Origin: Comamonadaceae bacterium
GTDB taxonomy: Bacteria > Pseudomonadota > Gammaproteobacteria > Burkholderiales > Burkholderiaceae_C
Assembly: GCA_027486555.1 (NCBI GenBank)
Contig: JAIXOX010000007.1
Coordinates: forward strand, 1-64,000
Direction: 5' to 3'
DNA length: 64,000 nucleotides
The notes under the pieces were generated by a model that did not search any database, was not told the origin of the DNA, and was given only the letters and a program-made list of their open reading frames with translations. Positions within the stretch are counted from its first letter, which is position 1. The number at the start of each line of letters is the position of its first letter. The translations under genes and the position numbers were made by a program. Positions 18,757 to 29,029 of this stretch are shown one piece after another.

Positions 18757-19644
18757 ATGGCATCGGGCAAGGAACTACGCACCAAGATCAAATCGGTGGA
18801 AAACACCAAGAAGATCACCAAGGCCATGGAGATGATTTCCGTCTCCAAGATGCGCAAGGCGCAGGAGCGTATGCGCACGGCCCGGCCTTACAGCGAGAAG
18901 ATTCGCACGATTGCGACCCATCTCGGTCAAGCCAATCCAGAGTACGTGCACGCCTTCATGAAGCATAACGACGGCAAGTCGGTGGGCTTCATTGTGGTCA
19001 CCACGGACAAGGGTTTGTGTGGTGGATTGAACACCAATTTGCTGCGCGCAGTGACAGGTAAATTGCGTGAAACACAGACAGAAGGCAAGACGCCTCTGAC
19101 GGTGGCCATTGGCGGCAAAGGTTTGGGTTTTCTGAACCGCGTCAATGCCAAGGTGGTGGCGCATGTGACCCATTTGGGTGACAAACCGCATCTGGACAAG
19201 CTGATTGGCCCCGTCAAGGTGCTGCTCGACGCTTATGCCGCTGGAGAGGTGAGTGCTATTTACCTGTGCTACAACAAGTTTGTCAGCACCATGGCTCAAG
19301 TACCCACCATCGATCAACTGTTGCCCTTGTCCTCATCCGACATGGAAGCAGAAACAAAGGCATCAGGCACTGTGGCGCATGGGTGGGATTACATCTATGA
19401 ACCCGACGCACAATCGGTCATTGACGATTTGTTGGTGCGGTATGCAGAAGCATTGGCGTACCAAGCCGTGGCCGAAAACATGGCTTCTGAGCACGCAGCA
19501 CGCATGGTCGCCATGAAGGCTGCAACGGACAACGCTGGCAATGTGATTGGCGAACTCAAACTCGTCTACAACAAGACCCGTCAAGCCGCCATCACCAAAG
19601 AACTGTCGGAAATCGTTTCTGGCGCAGCCGCGATCAGCGGTTGA
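18757..19644 (+). CDS. atpG: F1Fo ATP synthase subunit gamma
   Basis: A 295-residue gamma subunit, the rotating central shaft. The N-terminal helix [36 protein letters not shown] and the C-terminal helix [35 protein letters not shown] are the diagnostic coiled-coil halves. AAAGGAG precedes the ATG. Confidence 0.97.
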   Translation: MASGKELRTKIKSVENTKKITKAMEMISVSKMRKAQERMRTARPYSEKIRTIATHLGQANPEYVHAFMKHNDGKSVGFIVVTTDKGLCGGLNTNLLRAVTGKLRETQTEGKTPLTVAIGGKGLGFLNRVNAKVVAHVTHLGDKPHLDKLIGPVKVLLDAYAAGEVSAIYLCYNKFVSTMAQVPTIDQLLPLSSSDMEAETKASGTVAHGWDYIYEPDAQSVIDDLLVRYAEALAYQAVAENMASEHAARMVAMKAATDNAGNVIGELKLVYNKTRQAAITKELSEIVSGAAAISG

Positions 19645-19670
19645 TTCCCAGTTCTGCAATATCAAATTAA

Positions 19671-21086
<1,416 letters not shown>

Positions 21087-21154
21087 AGATGTTCATTGTG
21101 TTGGTTTTGCTGACACCTCAATGCCCGCTTTAACGTACCTTTAAAGGAAAAAAT

Positions 21155-21568
21155 ATGAACACCATCCACGTTGATGTGGTCAGTGCAGAAGAGTCAATTT
21201 ATTCAGGTGAAGCTCGATTTGTGGCTTTACCCGGTGAATCTGGCGAACTGGGCATTTATCCTCGTCACACGCCCCTGATAACTCGGATCAAAGCGGGTTC
21301 GGTTCGTATCGAAAAGGCTGATGGAGGCGAGGAGTTTGTTTTCGTTGCCGGTGGCATTTTGGAAGTGCAGCCCGACTGTGTGACTGTTCTGTCCGACACT
21401 GCGATTCGGGGCAAAGACCTTGACGAAGAAAAAGCCAATTCAGCAAAGTCAGCGGCCGAAGAAGCGCTGAAAAATGCAAAGAGTGAAATCGACTTGGCTC
21501 GTGCTACATCGGAGCTTGCCGTTTTGGCTGCACAGTTGACCGCATTGCGCAAATACCGCAAGAAGTAA
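21155..21568 (+). CDS. atpC: F1Fo ATP synthase subunit epsilon
   Basis: A 137-residue epsilon subunit. The N-terminal beta-sandwich ([45 protein letters not shown]) and a C-terminal helical hairpin ([19 protein letters not shown]) are seen. It couples rotor and catalytic sites and can inhibit ATP hydrolysis. It is the last gene of the operon; a terminator follows. Confidence 0.96.
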   Translation: MNTIHVDVVSAEESIYSGEARFVALPGESGELGIYPRHTPLITRIKAGSVRIEKADGGEEFVFVAGGILEVQPDCVTVLSDTAIRGKDLDEEKANSAKSAAEEALKNAKSEIDLARATSELAVLAAQLTALRKYRKK

Positions 21569-21603
21569 TCGGTCGAGATTCCTTCTCAACTGTTCAAACT
21601 ATT

Positions 21604-21637
21604 AACCCGGGACAGCAATGTCGCCGGGTTTTTTTTT
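21604..21637 (+). terminator. Rho-independent terminator of the atp operon
   Basis: Stem AACCCGG(GACA)/(TGTC)CCGGGTT around a GCAA loop with one unpaired G, followed by a long T run, lies 36 bases after the atpC stop. Confidence 0.9.
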
Positions 21638-21651
21638 GTTCGGTTTTGGAG

Positions 21652-21668
21652 AAAAAAAAAAAAAAAAA
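21652..21668. repeat. Homopolymer run of 17 A
   Basis: Seventeen consecutive A, followed nearby by a run of seven more A, between the atp terminator and the next gene. Such tracts are prone to slippage in vivo and to sequencing error. Confidence 0.9.
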
Positions 21669-21749
21669 GATTAAAAAAAGAAGCCGGGAATTGATAACAA
21701 TAGACTTGATGGTAAAAATCATCTTCACAGTAGCGAACAAGGTGATCCA

Positions 21750-22772
21750 TTGAACAGTATGGACGATCTCGCATCAGCTTGGCTGCCTGGAGGACACGCA
21801 CAAACCATATGGGCTGCTTTATTCGCGCGTCGACAGCTTGCTCCGCCTTTAAATAGAGTCAGAGAAAGATGGAATACCCCTGATGGTGATTTCATTGAGG
21901 TGGACAAACAAAATGCCAGCAGCCCGCACAACCCATTGATGGTTCTTTTTCATGGATTGGAAGGTTCATCAAGCAGTCACTACGCTTTGGCTTTTGCAGA
22001 TTGGGCAGCAGAGCATGATGTGAACTTCGCTTTGCCACATTTCAGAGGTTGCAGTGGTGAGTTGAACAATGGTCCTCGTGCCTATCACTCAGGGGATCAC
22101 CAAGAAATCAACTGGATATTGAGCAAGCTGCGACAGGAACATCAACAAGTACGTGGACAAACCATGGTAGCTGCAGGAGTATCACTCGGCGGTAACGCAT
22201 TGATGCTTTGGGCTGGAGAACATGGTAAGCAGGCCATGAAAACAGTGGATGCCATTGCTTCTATTTGTGCACCACTTGATTTGACCGAAAGTGGTCGAGC
22301 GATCGGTCAAGGCTTGAATCTCCAAATTTATACCAAAATGTTTTTGCGAAGCATGAAACCCAAAGCCATGTCTAAGTTGGTCCAACATCCCGGCTTATTT
22401 GATGGCGACAAACTCATGGCTGCACGAAATCTTTATGAATTTGACAACGCCTTCACAGCACCTGTGCATGGATTTAAAGATACTGCTGACTACTGGATAA
22501 AAGCGTCTGCAAAACCGTTGATGAGACAAATCAAATTGCCAGCCTTGGCATTAAATGCCAGAAATGACCCGTTTGTACCTGTTCTTAGTTTGCCGCAACA
22601 AAACGAGGTGTCCGCTTCAGTGGCACTCTGGCAACCTCGTCATGGCGGGCATGTTGGATTTGTTCAAGGATCTTGGCCTGGACATGTTCGAGGTCTTCCC
22701 GATGCTGTGGGCGAGTGGTTGATGACGGCATCTGGGACTTCGATAAATAAAAGGAAGACTCGAGATGGATGA
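21750..22772 (+). CDS. Alpha/beta hydrolase of the YheT family
   Basis: A 340-residue hydrolase resembling E. coli YheT: ASAWLPGGHAQTIWAALFAR at the N-terminus, LMVLFHGLEGSSSSHY (oxyanion region), FRGCSGELNNGPRAYHSGD and the nucleophile elbow GVSLGGNALM. The endogenous substrate of the family is not known. The start is probably TTG 21750, because AAGGTGA lies four bases upstream; ATG 21759 is a possible alternative with no ribosome binding site. The last eight bases overlap the next gene. Confidence 0.87.
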   Translation: MNSMDDLASAWLPGGHAQTIWAALFARRQLAPPLNRVRERWNTPDGDFIEVDKQNASSPHNPLMVLFHGLEGSSSSHYALAFADWAAEHDVNFALPHFRGCSGELNNGPRAYHSGDHQEINWILSKLRQEHQQVRGQTMVAAGVSLGGNALMLWAGEHGKQAMKTVDAIASICAPLDLTESGRAIGQGLNLQIYTKMFLRSMKPKAMSKLVQHPGLFDGDKLMAARNLYEFDNAFTAPVHGFKDTADYWIKASAKPLMRQIKLPALALNARNDPFVPVLSLPQQNEVSASVALWQPRHGGHVGFVQGSWPGHVRGLPDAVGEWLMTASGTSINKRKTRDG

Positions 22773-23313
22773 ACTGGTTAAAAAAGCCATGTCAAAATGG
22801 CCCAATGTTCCTGATTGTTATGGTTGGTTGGCTTTGGACAGTCGAGGACATTGGTTCATGAGAGATGAGGGTGTTCAAAGCTTGGGTTCATTTCAAAGTG
22901 GCATCCCAGGAAGCAAAGGCTCATTGCTGAAACACGAAAAATTGATCGAATTTATAAATCGAAACTATGCAGTCGATGAAAAAGGATGGTGTTTTTTTCA
23001 AAATGGTCCCCAAAGAGTTTTCGTAGAGCTAGAGAGCACACCCTACGTGTGGCGTGTCAATGAACCCTTCGATATCGTTGCACACACCGGAGAAAGTACA
23101 CAATCGAAAGCATGTCTCATGGACGAGTCAGGTCGTGTTTATCTCAAAACGAACATTGGCTTTGGTTTGGTACACAGCCTAGATGTTGGCCTGGTGGCCG
23201 AAGCCTTAGAGAAAGGCATTTGTTCATTGGAAGAATGTGAGTCTGAGTCGCTGGCCGATCAAAACGGCTACGTGATAAGCCCTCAAGGAATCATTCAGGA
23301 TAAAAAAGAATAA
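22765..23313 (+). CDS. Conserved protein of unknown function, coupled to the YheT-like hydrolase
   Basis: A 182-residue soluble protein, MDELVKKAMSKWPNVPDCYGWLALDSRGHWFMRDEG at its N-terminus. I recognise it as a conserved betaproteobacterial family found beside YheT-like hydrolases; I think it is assigned a DUF2946-type name but am not sure. There is an aromatic-rich middle (GWCFFQNGPQRVFVELESTPYVWRV), an acidic C-terminal part and no catalytic motif I can name. It overlaps the hydrolase gene by eight bases, with GGAAGA upstream of its ATG, so it is translated with it. Confidence 0.8.
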   Translation: MDELVKKAMSKWPNVPDCYGWLALDSRGHWFMRDEGVQSLGSFQSGIPGSKGSLLKHEKLIEFINRNYAVDEKGWCFFQNGPQRVFVELESTPYVWRVNEPFDIVAHTGESTQSKACLMDESGRVYLKTNIGFGLVHSLDVGLVAEALEKGICSLEECESESLADQNGYVISPQGIIQDKKE

Positions 23314-23314
23314 A

Positions 23315-23338
23315 AAAAACCGACCCATGGATCGGTTT
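23315..23338. terminator. Probable bidirectional terminator
   Basis: An imperfect palindrome AAACCGACCCATGGATCGGTTT follows the stop of the plus-strand gene and precedes the end of the convergent cytochrome gene; A-rich sequence lies on its left and T-rich sequence on its right. Confidence 0.65.
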
Positions 23339-23354
23339 GTGTATGAGCTGAAGG

Positions 23355-23882
23355 TTATTTTTTTTCAGCGCCGAGGGATGCAGGTGCAGCAAGCACGTCA
23401 AATTTAGAACCAGCATTGTTGGTGATGTAAACGACAGCACGCGCAATTTCGATATCACTGAAGTCGCCCCCGGATTGAGCGCCCATGGCACCCTTGCCCT
23501 TGAGTGCAGATGTGACAAGAGAGTCCAAACCTTGCTTGATACGAGGACTCCAAGCGGCAACATCTGCAAATTTAGGTGCACCAGCAGCACCGGAGGTATG
23601 ACAAGCAGAGCATTGAGCTTTGTAAACGTCTTCACCAGATTTAAGAGGACGATTAGCGTCACGAACTTCAACGGTACCAACCTTCTGGATGCGCTGAGCC
23701 ACAGATTTTTCAATGTCGCTAGAACCTGGTGCAGTTTTATTGGCTGAAGTGACATAAAACACCAAGCCGATGATGATGAAAACAGGAATAATGAAGGAAG
23801 CAAAACTCAACAAAAGCATTTGCTTTGGGGTTTTCACCGGGCCGGTGTGTGCTTCGTGGTGGTCGTGACTGTTCTCGCTCAT
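23355..23882 (-). CDS. Membrane-anchored c-type cytochrome (cytochrome c5-like)
   Basis: A 175-residue cytochrome. It has a His-rich cytoplasmic N-terminus, one membrane helix (about residues 22-46, LLLSFASFIIPVFIIIGLVFYV) and then a periplasmic domain with the haem motif CSACH at 91-95, followed by GAAGAPKFAD; a Met in KGAMGAQ is the likely axial ligand. It resembles cytochrome c5/cyt c of class I that carries electrons to terminal oxidases. The gene stands alone between a terminator and the tRNA-Arg gene. Confidence 0.88.
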   Translation of the reverse strand: MSENSHDHHEAHTGPVKTPKQMLLLSFASFIIPVFIIIGLVFYVTSANKTAPGSSDIEKSVAQRIQKVGTVEVRDANRPLKSGEDVYKAQCSACHTSGAAGAPKFADVAAWSPRIKQGLDSLVTSALKGKGAMGAQSGGDFSDIEIARAVVYITNNAGSKFDVLAAPASLGAEKK

Positions 23883-24023
23883 GAAATCCTCTATTAGGGC
23901 TTGGCCTGTAGGCCTTCAGGTGTTCCGAAATCTGAACACCATTATACCGACCAGACCTCCACAGACCTTGCTTCCAACAGGATGAATGAGAAGCCATGAG
24001 ATAATATAAAAAGTGGACAGTTT

Positions 24024-24099
24024 GCGGCTGTAGCTCAGTGGATAGAGTATTGGCCTCCGAAGCCAAGGGTCGTGGGTTCGATCCCCGCCAGCCGCACCA
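24024..24099 (+). tRNA. tRNA-Arg (anticodon CCG)
   Basis: Folds as a full cloverleaf: acceptor stem GCGGCTG/CAGCCGC, D-arm GCTCAGTGGATAGAGT, anticodon stem TTGGC/GCCAA with loop CTCCGAA giving anticodon CCG, and T-arm GTGGGTTCGATCCCCGC. The 3' CCA is encoded. It reads the Arg codon CGG. Confidence 0.95.
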
Positions 24100-24143
24100 C
24101 TTTCAAATCAAAACCCTGCTTGAATTCGATGCCATTGACGGTG

Positions 24144-24923
24144 TCAAAAAGAAAAAGGCCATGAGCTTTTGACGGGCCAGACAAACTCCAGAGGCCAGGT
24201 CAGGGAGGATGGCCAAATCAAATGGGGTGGCCACACCAATTCATAGGGGCTCCACAGCGCAATGCCGTAGCCGAGCAAGGCACCCAACAAAAGGGTGAAA
24301 AAGCGCCATATATAAGAGGAACCAGTACGTACCAAGGGCGTGTTCGCAGTCTGATCGTGAGCCAAACTGAGTGATGATTGATCGGGAGAAAGGTCCTGAT
24401 CTTGGCAGGGCGTGGACAAACTCAGTGCTACGGGTTTCATCAGAGTCGTTGCGTTCGTGGTGTTTGGATGGTTCAGCTCAGACCATTCATCTTGTCGAGA
24501 GTTGCTGGCTGGTTTGATGCTGATAGGCCATTGCAGTTGAACCACCTTATTGAGGGGTTTTGATGCAAAAGCAGCATTTTCCAATTTGTCCCAATCCGCA
24601 TTGAGCAATTTGGCAACACGTTTGGCAGCTTGATCGCGCAGTGATGATGAATAAAAGCGGGTCGAAAGGCCTTGCTCGATTTCATAGAGTTGGGCCACGG
24701 ATATGCAAGCTTGTGTGGCCAACTCAGCAGGGTCAAGTTCCAAATGAAGACGCAAATTTCGGATCAATCGACCCTTGGGGTCTTCAGAAACCTCGGTGAA
24801 TTGATCCATGCGTGTTGCAAAAGAACGATTGGCATGCAAAAGAGATTCATTTTCTCCTGGTCGGGACAGATTGCGCGACAAGCAAGATGTCCTGTTGAAG
24901 GGCATGAATTTCAGCTCTTGCAT
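24144..24923 (-). CDS. HTH-transmembrane protein with C-terminal Trp-Pro hexapeptide repeats
   Basis: A 259-residue protein not recognised as a named family. Residues about 51-113 form an XRE/RodZ-type helix-turn-helix (GRLIRNLRLHLELDPAELATQ, then VAQLYEIEQG). A long polar linker follows. One membrane helix is near 204-223 (YIWRFFTLLLGALLGYGIAL), and the tail has Trp-Pro at residues 231, 237, 243, 249 and 255, an exact period of six (pattern xxxxWP). The layout resembles RodZ: DNA-binding head in the cytoplasm, tail outside. Its start lies inside the end of the pseudo-receiver gene (13-base overlap), so it is the last gene of the lap-type unit. ATG 24809 is a possible later start. Confidence 0.75.
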   Translation of the reverse strand: MQELKFMPFNRTSCLSRNLSRPGENESLLHANRSFATRMDQFTEVSEDPKGRLIRNLRLHLELDPAELATQACISVAQLYEIEQGLSTRFYSSSLRDQAAKRVAKLLNADWDKLENAAFASKPLNKVVQLQWPISIKPASNSRQDEWSELNHPNTTNATTLMKPVALSLSTPCQDQDLSPDQSSLSLAHDQTANTPLVRTGSSYIWRFFTLLLGALLGYGIALWSPYELVWPPHLIWPSSLTWPLEFVWPVKSSWPFSF

Positions 24924-25582
24924 GATGCCACCACACCGGTCAGGTAAGCGTGTAACCAGATAGAAGAAAGAGGGCCGGGCACCAACTGGATGGAAGAAGC
25001 TGCGCCGAACGGCATGGAAGATGCCAGGCCTTTTTCTTGAGTGATCAACACCACCGACAAGGGTGTATGACCACGATTGTTGAAGTTTTCAAGCGCTTGA
25101 AAAGTTTTTTCCTGAAGGGTACGAGGCATGGACATCTCGACAACGATCATGTCAGGACGTTTGTTGGAAAGATCCAAAAGCGCTTCGGTCACGGATTCGA
25201 AAAAATTAACGTCAATGGGGATACCCCATTGCTGAAAATCTTGCATGAAACTGTTCATCAAGCCCGGTGTTTCGATGACAACGGTCACACGAGGTTTGCT
25301 GCTGGATTTTGCATGGCGATTCACAGCATGTCGTGAAACGGTTTGGTAATCCATGATGGAGTCCAGCGAAATACGGCGGTGTCCGCCACGCGTTTTCCAA
25401 CCTTTGAGTTCACCTTGATCGACCAGTGTCTGAACGAGTGTGGTGGACAAACCCAACATTCGAGCCGCTTCTGCGGTGCTTAAAAATTGTGGGGTGTGCG
25501 GTGTTGACTTGTTCTGGACCATCAAAGATGCTGGTTCGATGGAAATAACGTCATCAAGAATAAGAGTGTGTTCATCGCCCAT
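24911..25582 (-). CDS. MerR/excisionase-type HTH protein with a degenerate receiver domain
   Basis: A 223-residue regulator starting MGDEHTLILDDVI at ATG 25582, which has AGGAG seven bases upstream; the track's extra 28 residues are excluded. Residues about 32-80 are an excisionase-like HTH (PQFLSTAEAARMLGLSTTLVQTLVD...RGGHRRISLDSI). Residues about 97-220 look like a response-regulator receiver fold (VTVVIETPGLM, RPDMIVVEMSMPRT, PLSVVLIT). At the usual phospho-Asp position there is Glu149, which would mimic or block phosphorylation. It lies between lapC and the HTH-membrane gene, so a role in controlling the secretion unit is inferred. Confidence 0.78.
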   Translation of the reverse strand: MGDEHTLILDDVISIEPASLMVQNKSTPHTPQFLSTAEAARMLGLSTTLVQTLVDQGELKGWKTRGGHRRISLDSIMDYQTVSRHAVNRHAKSSSKPRVTVVIETPGLMNSFMQDFQQWGIPIDVNFFESVTEALLDLSNKRPDMIVVEMSMPRTLQEKTFQALENFNNRGHTPLSVVLITQEKGLASSMPFGAASSIQLVPGPLSSIWLHAYLTGVVASCKS

Positions 25583-25610
25583 GGTTTGGCTCCTGAAAAG
25601 TGAATTTGGA

Positions 25611-26822
25611 TTAACGCTCGCGCAACGCCTGAGTGACGTTTTGCAAAGGACGGAAGAGGTATTCAAGAACGGTCTTGTAGCCCGTCCTGATTTCGACAGA
25701 GGCAGTCATGCCAGGCGAGGGGGTGAGGCGAAGGCCGTTGCGCAATTCAGGACTTGGTTTGACCCGAATGATGATTCGGTAAAGTCCTTCTTCGAGCTCA
25801 ACCGGGTTGCCGGGTTTGCGTTGTTTTTCGTCGCGTAATGTGTCTGGGCTCAAGTGTTCGAGCACACCATCAAGACCGCCGTATTTGTTGAAGTCGTAAG
25901 CGGTTAACTTCACAACCGCAGACTGGCCAACTTTCAAAAATGCCACTTCAGCAGGTTTAACGTAAGCTTCAACCAGCATTTCGTCTTCGGTGGGAACAAT
26001 TTCAAGAATCGATTGACCCGCTTGGACAACACCACCGACGGTGGTGATCTGGACGTTTTTCACCACGCCTTTCATTGGAGATCTGATGGTGGTTCTGCGA
26101 AATGCGTCCTCGCGTGCCATGGCACTTTCTTTGGTTTGCGAAAGCTCCGAGGCCACACGAACCAACTCATTGTTGGCATCGGTAAGGTAGCGGTTTTGAC
26201 GCTCGGCTCTTTGTCCCATCAATTCAGACTGTTGGCGTTTCAAGCGAAGCAACTCCACCTCGGACATGACGCCCTGGCGAACCATGGGTTCGGTGATCGT
26301 CAACTCACGGGTCACGGAGGACAAAGATGAATCCAATGAACGCAGGGATTCGGACAGGGCCAGTTTTCTGGCGTTGAAGGCTTGCAATTCCTGGCGCATC
26401 AAGGCGGGTTCAGATTTCAATTGCTCAGGAAAAACCAATGAGGTGCCATAAGCTTCGGCTTTCAGGCGTGATGACAAGGCCAAAAGAGCCAGGTATTTTT
26501 CTTTCGCTTCGCGGTAAACCGCACCAGAACGCGCATCGTCAATGCGTAAAAGAATTTGATCCTTTTCAACCACACTGCCTTCTCGTACAAACATTTCACT
26601 CATCACCCCGGAGTCGAGGCTCTGGATGACTTGCTCTCGGCTCGAAGGGATGACTTTGCCCTGTCCCCGGGTGATTTCATCGAGTTCAAAAAATGCAGCC
26701 CATCCCAAAGCCAAAATCAAGGTGAAGGCCGTGGCCCAAATCAGAGTTTTACTGGCCTGACGTTCGTCGTCTTCGACCGTGGGCATGCCAAAACCCTTGC
26801 TCTTGCGCGTTAAAGTGCTCAT
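25611..26822 (-). CDS. Type I secretion membrane fusion protein (HlyD/LapC family)
   Basis: A 403-residue HlyD-family adaptor. It has one N-terminal membrane helix (IWATAFTLILALGWAAFFE), the lipoyl-like half motif GQGKVIPSSREQVIQSLDSGVM, a long coiled-coil middle (about residues 105-240) and the C-terminal beta-barrel/second lipoyl half (APMKGVVKNVQ-like, TTVGGVVQAGQSILEIVP). It bridges the inner-membrane ABC exporter and the TolC-like channel. It overlaps the ABC gene by four bases (ATGA). Confidence 0.92.
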   Translation of the reverse strand: MSTLTRKSKGFGMPTVEDDERQASKTLIWATAFTLILALGWAAFFELDEITRGQGKVIPSSREQVIQSLDSGVMSEMFVREGSVVEKDQILLRIDDARSGAVYREAKEKYLALLALSSRLKAEAYGTSLVFPEQLKSEPALMRQELQAFNARKLALSESLRSLDSSLSSVTRELTITEPMVRQGVMSEVELLRLKRQQSELMGQRAERQNRYLTDANNELVRVASELSQTKESAMAREDAFRRTTIRSPMKGVVKNVQITTVGGVVQAGQSILEIVPTEDEMLVEAYVKPAEVAFLKVGQSAVVKLTAYDFNKYGGLDGVLEHLSPDTLRDEKQRKPGNPVELEEGLYRIIIRVKPSPELRNGLRLTPSPGMTASVEIRTGYKTVLEYLFRPLQNVTQALRER

Positions 26823-29023
26823 GCAGCTGCTCCTTGTGGTTTGGTAACGTTGACATCAATACCCCGCGACAACTTGTCGAGCATCTCTTGCTTGGGGCCC
26901 CAAGCAACGCACTGGCCGGAATCAATCACTGCAATCAGATCAGCCCATTCCAAAAGCTGAGGGCGGTGAGTGGACATCAGCAAAGTGCGTCCGCGCAACC
27001 ACTCGCGCATCACACTAATCACCCGGGCTTCGGTGTTTTGGTCCATGTTCGCCGTGGGTTCGTCCATGAAGACCATTTGTGGATTCCGCAGCATCATTCG
27101 GGCAATCGATAAAAGTTGGCGCTGGCCCCCTGACAGGCCACCACCGGCTTCGGTGATGGGCATGTCCAAGCCCAGGGGATGGTTGGCAACGATGTCGTAA
27201 ACATTGAGTGTTTTGAGGACTTCGACAATCTTGGTGTCGCTGATCCAGCTGTCGGCCAACACCAGGTTTTCGCGCACCGTGCCCATGAAAAGCTGCGGAT
27301 CCTGACCCACATAGCCGATGCGACTGCGCATTTCAGTGGGCTCGATTTGTTGCATGTCGACACCATCGAGCCGCACATTGCCAGCCAAAGGGGCGTACAG
27401 GCCCGACATCAAGCGCAGCAAGGTGCTTTTGCCGCTGCCCACACGGCCCAGCATGGCGACTTTCTGGCCGGGTGCGATGGACATGGACAGGTTTTTGATG
27501 ACTGGGATTTTGTGTTGTCCAGGGTAGGCAAACTCCAAAGAATCCGCTTGCAAACCCCCTTGAATGCTTTCGGGCACAAGGTAATTGCGGCCATGAATGC
27601 GGTCACGGGGGCGTTTCATCAGGCCATCAAGGGTTTCCAGTGCTGAGCTGGCTTGTTGGTAGCGAGAGGCCAAAGACATCACGCTGGCCAAAGGAGAGAT
27701 GGCACGGCCAGCCAAAATCACAGAGGCAATCAAACCACCCAAGGTGAGTTGATTGTTGTGGATCATGTAAACACCGCCTACCACCATGGCCACGGTGATG
27801 AATTGCTGCAGGGCCGTTGTGAAACCCATGATCCAGTTGGTCAGGCTGCGCATGCGTTTGTAGGAGTCGGCACCCGCCAAATTGGCCACCTCCCAACGGC
27901 GCTGCAAGTAGCTTTCAGCGTTGTGTGCCTTGAGCAGTTCAAGGTTCAATACCGACTCGACCAGCACGCTTTGCTTGTCGCCCGACTCTTTCATGTTTTC
28001 CCGCATGGCACTCATCAAAGGCTTTTGAGACAGCAGGCCAATGACAATCAGCAAAGGCACCGCCAGTGCGGGAATCCAGACCAAGTTTCCACCGATCATG
28101 GCAATCAAGGCCAAGAACATCAGTACAAAAGGCATATCGGCCAAAACCACCAAGGATGCGGAGGAGAAAAAGTCACGCAGTGACTCAAAGTCACGCATGG
28201 AACTGGCAAAAATGCCGACGGACTGAGGGCGGTGCTCAAGTCGAATGGCCATGATTTCCCGCAGCAAAGTGGCATTGATGGCCAGATCGGCTTTTTTCCC
28301 ACCCAGATCCACCAAACGGGCTTTGAGCCAGCGCATGATGAACTCCATGAAAATGGCCACGGTGGTGCCAATGGCCAAAGTCCACAGCGAGGTGTAAGCC
28401 CCAGTCGGAACGACTCGGTCGTACACGTTCATGGTGAAGAAAACACTGGCCAGCGTGAGCAAGTTGGCCAACACCGTGGCCACCATCGATTCCACATAAA
28501 AGGCCCGGAATCGCCACAAGGTGCCCCAAAACCAGTTGAAAGCAGAACCTTCCATGGGCGCCAGCGTTTGGTCATGGCGGGTGGGCGGCAGTTTGATGGC
28601 CAGCACCTCGGGGCGGGCCAGACTTTGCAGTTCTGGCAAGGCGATTTTGTGGTCCTCCATGCCCTTGTCTGCCCACCAGACAATGGCCTCCTTGCCTTCA
28701 ATGCTGCGAAGCACGCAGGCCCGTCCATCCATCAAAGGCATCAACACGGGCAGCACGTAGTGAGGAATGTCAGACAAGCGCACGCGAGACCAAGCGGCCA
28801 TCAAACCATTTTTGTGCGCCATGTCGGGATAGGCAGCCAAAGGCACACGACCCCGCGCATCAAGTGCAAAACCGGACCGCAAAACCTGAGCGTGTACAGG
28901 ACGGCCCAGTTGCTTGGCAGCCATGGTCATGCACAGCAAAAAAGGGTCAGCCTGGATGTCCTGACCCGCTGAGGGTTTGGGGGCTGCGCCAACCGCGGTT
29001 GGCATGGGTATCAATTGAGCCAT
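26819..29023 (-). CDS. Type I secretion ABC exporter (LapB-type permease/ATPase)
   Basis: A 734-residue exporter. It has an N-terminal C39-peptidase-like domain (about residues 25-150) that lacks a clear Cys-His catalytic pair, so it is probably a substrate-docking domain as in LapB/HlyB. Six membrane helices follow (for example SMVATVLANLLTLASVFFTMNVYDRVVPTGAY), then an ATPase domain with Walker A GRVGSGKST, signature LSGGQRQ and Walker B MVFMDEPT. It exports large unfolded proteins such as RTX adhesins. Its partners lie on both sides in the same operon. Confidence 0.93.
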   Translation of the reverse strand: MAQLIPMPTAVGAAPKPSAGQDIQADPFLLCMTMAAKQLGRPVHAQVLRSGFALDARGRVPLAAYPDMAHKNGLMAAWSRVRLSDIPHYVLPVLMPLMDGRACVLRSIEGKEAIVWWADKGMEDHKIALPELQSLARPEVLAIKLPPTRHDQTLAPMEGSAFNWFWGTLWRFRAFYVESMVATVLANLLTLASVFFTMNVYDRVVPTGAYTSLWTLAIGTTVAIFMEFIMRWLKARLVDLGGKKADLAINATLLREIMAIRLEHRPQSVGIFASSMRDFESLRDFFSSASLVVLADMPFVLMFLALIAMIGGNLVWIPALAVPLLIVIGLLSQKPLMSAMRENMKESGDKQSVLVESVLNLELLKAHNAESYLQRRWEVANLAGADSYKRMRSLTNWIMGFTTALQQFITVAMVVGGVYMIHNNQLTLGGLIASVILAGRAISPLASVMSLASRYQQASSALETLDGLMKRPRDRIHGRNYLVPESIQGGLQADSLEFAYPGQHKIPVIKNLSMSIAPGQKVAMLGRVGSGKSTLLRLMSGLYAPLAGNVRLDGVDMQQIEPTEMRSRIGYVGQDPQLFMGTVRENLVLADSWISDTKIVEVLKTLNVYDIVANHPLGLDMPITEAGGGLSGGQRQLLSIARMMLRNPQMVFMDEPTANMDQNTEARVISVMREWLRGRTLLMSTHRPQLLEWADLIAVIDSGQCVAWGPKQEMLDKLSRGIDVNVTKPQGAAA

Positions 29024-29029
29024 GGTCGG

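Noticed and set aside
24024-24099. tRNA-Arg as an integration site for a genomic island
   Set aside because: No integrase gene and no repeated 3' tRNA end could be seen nearby. The adjacent secretion genes look chromosomal.
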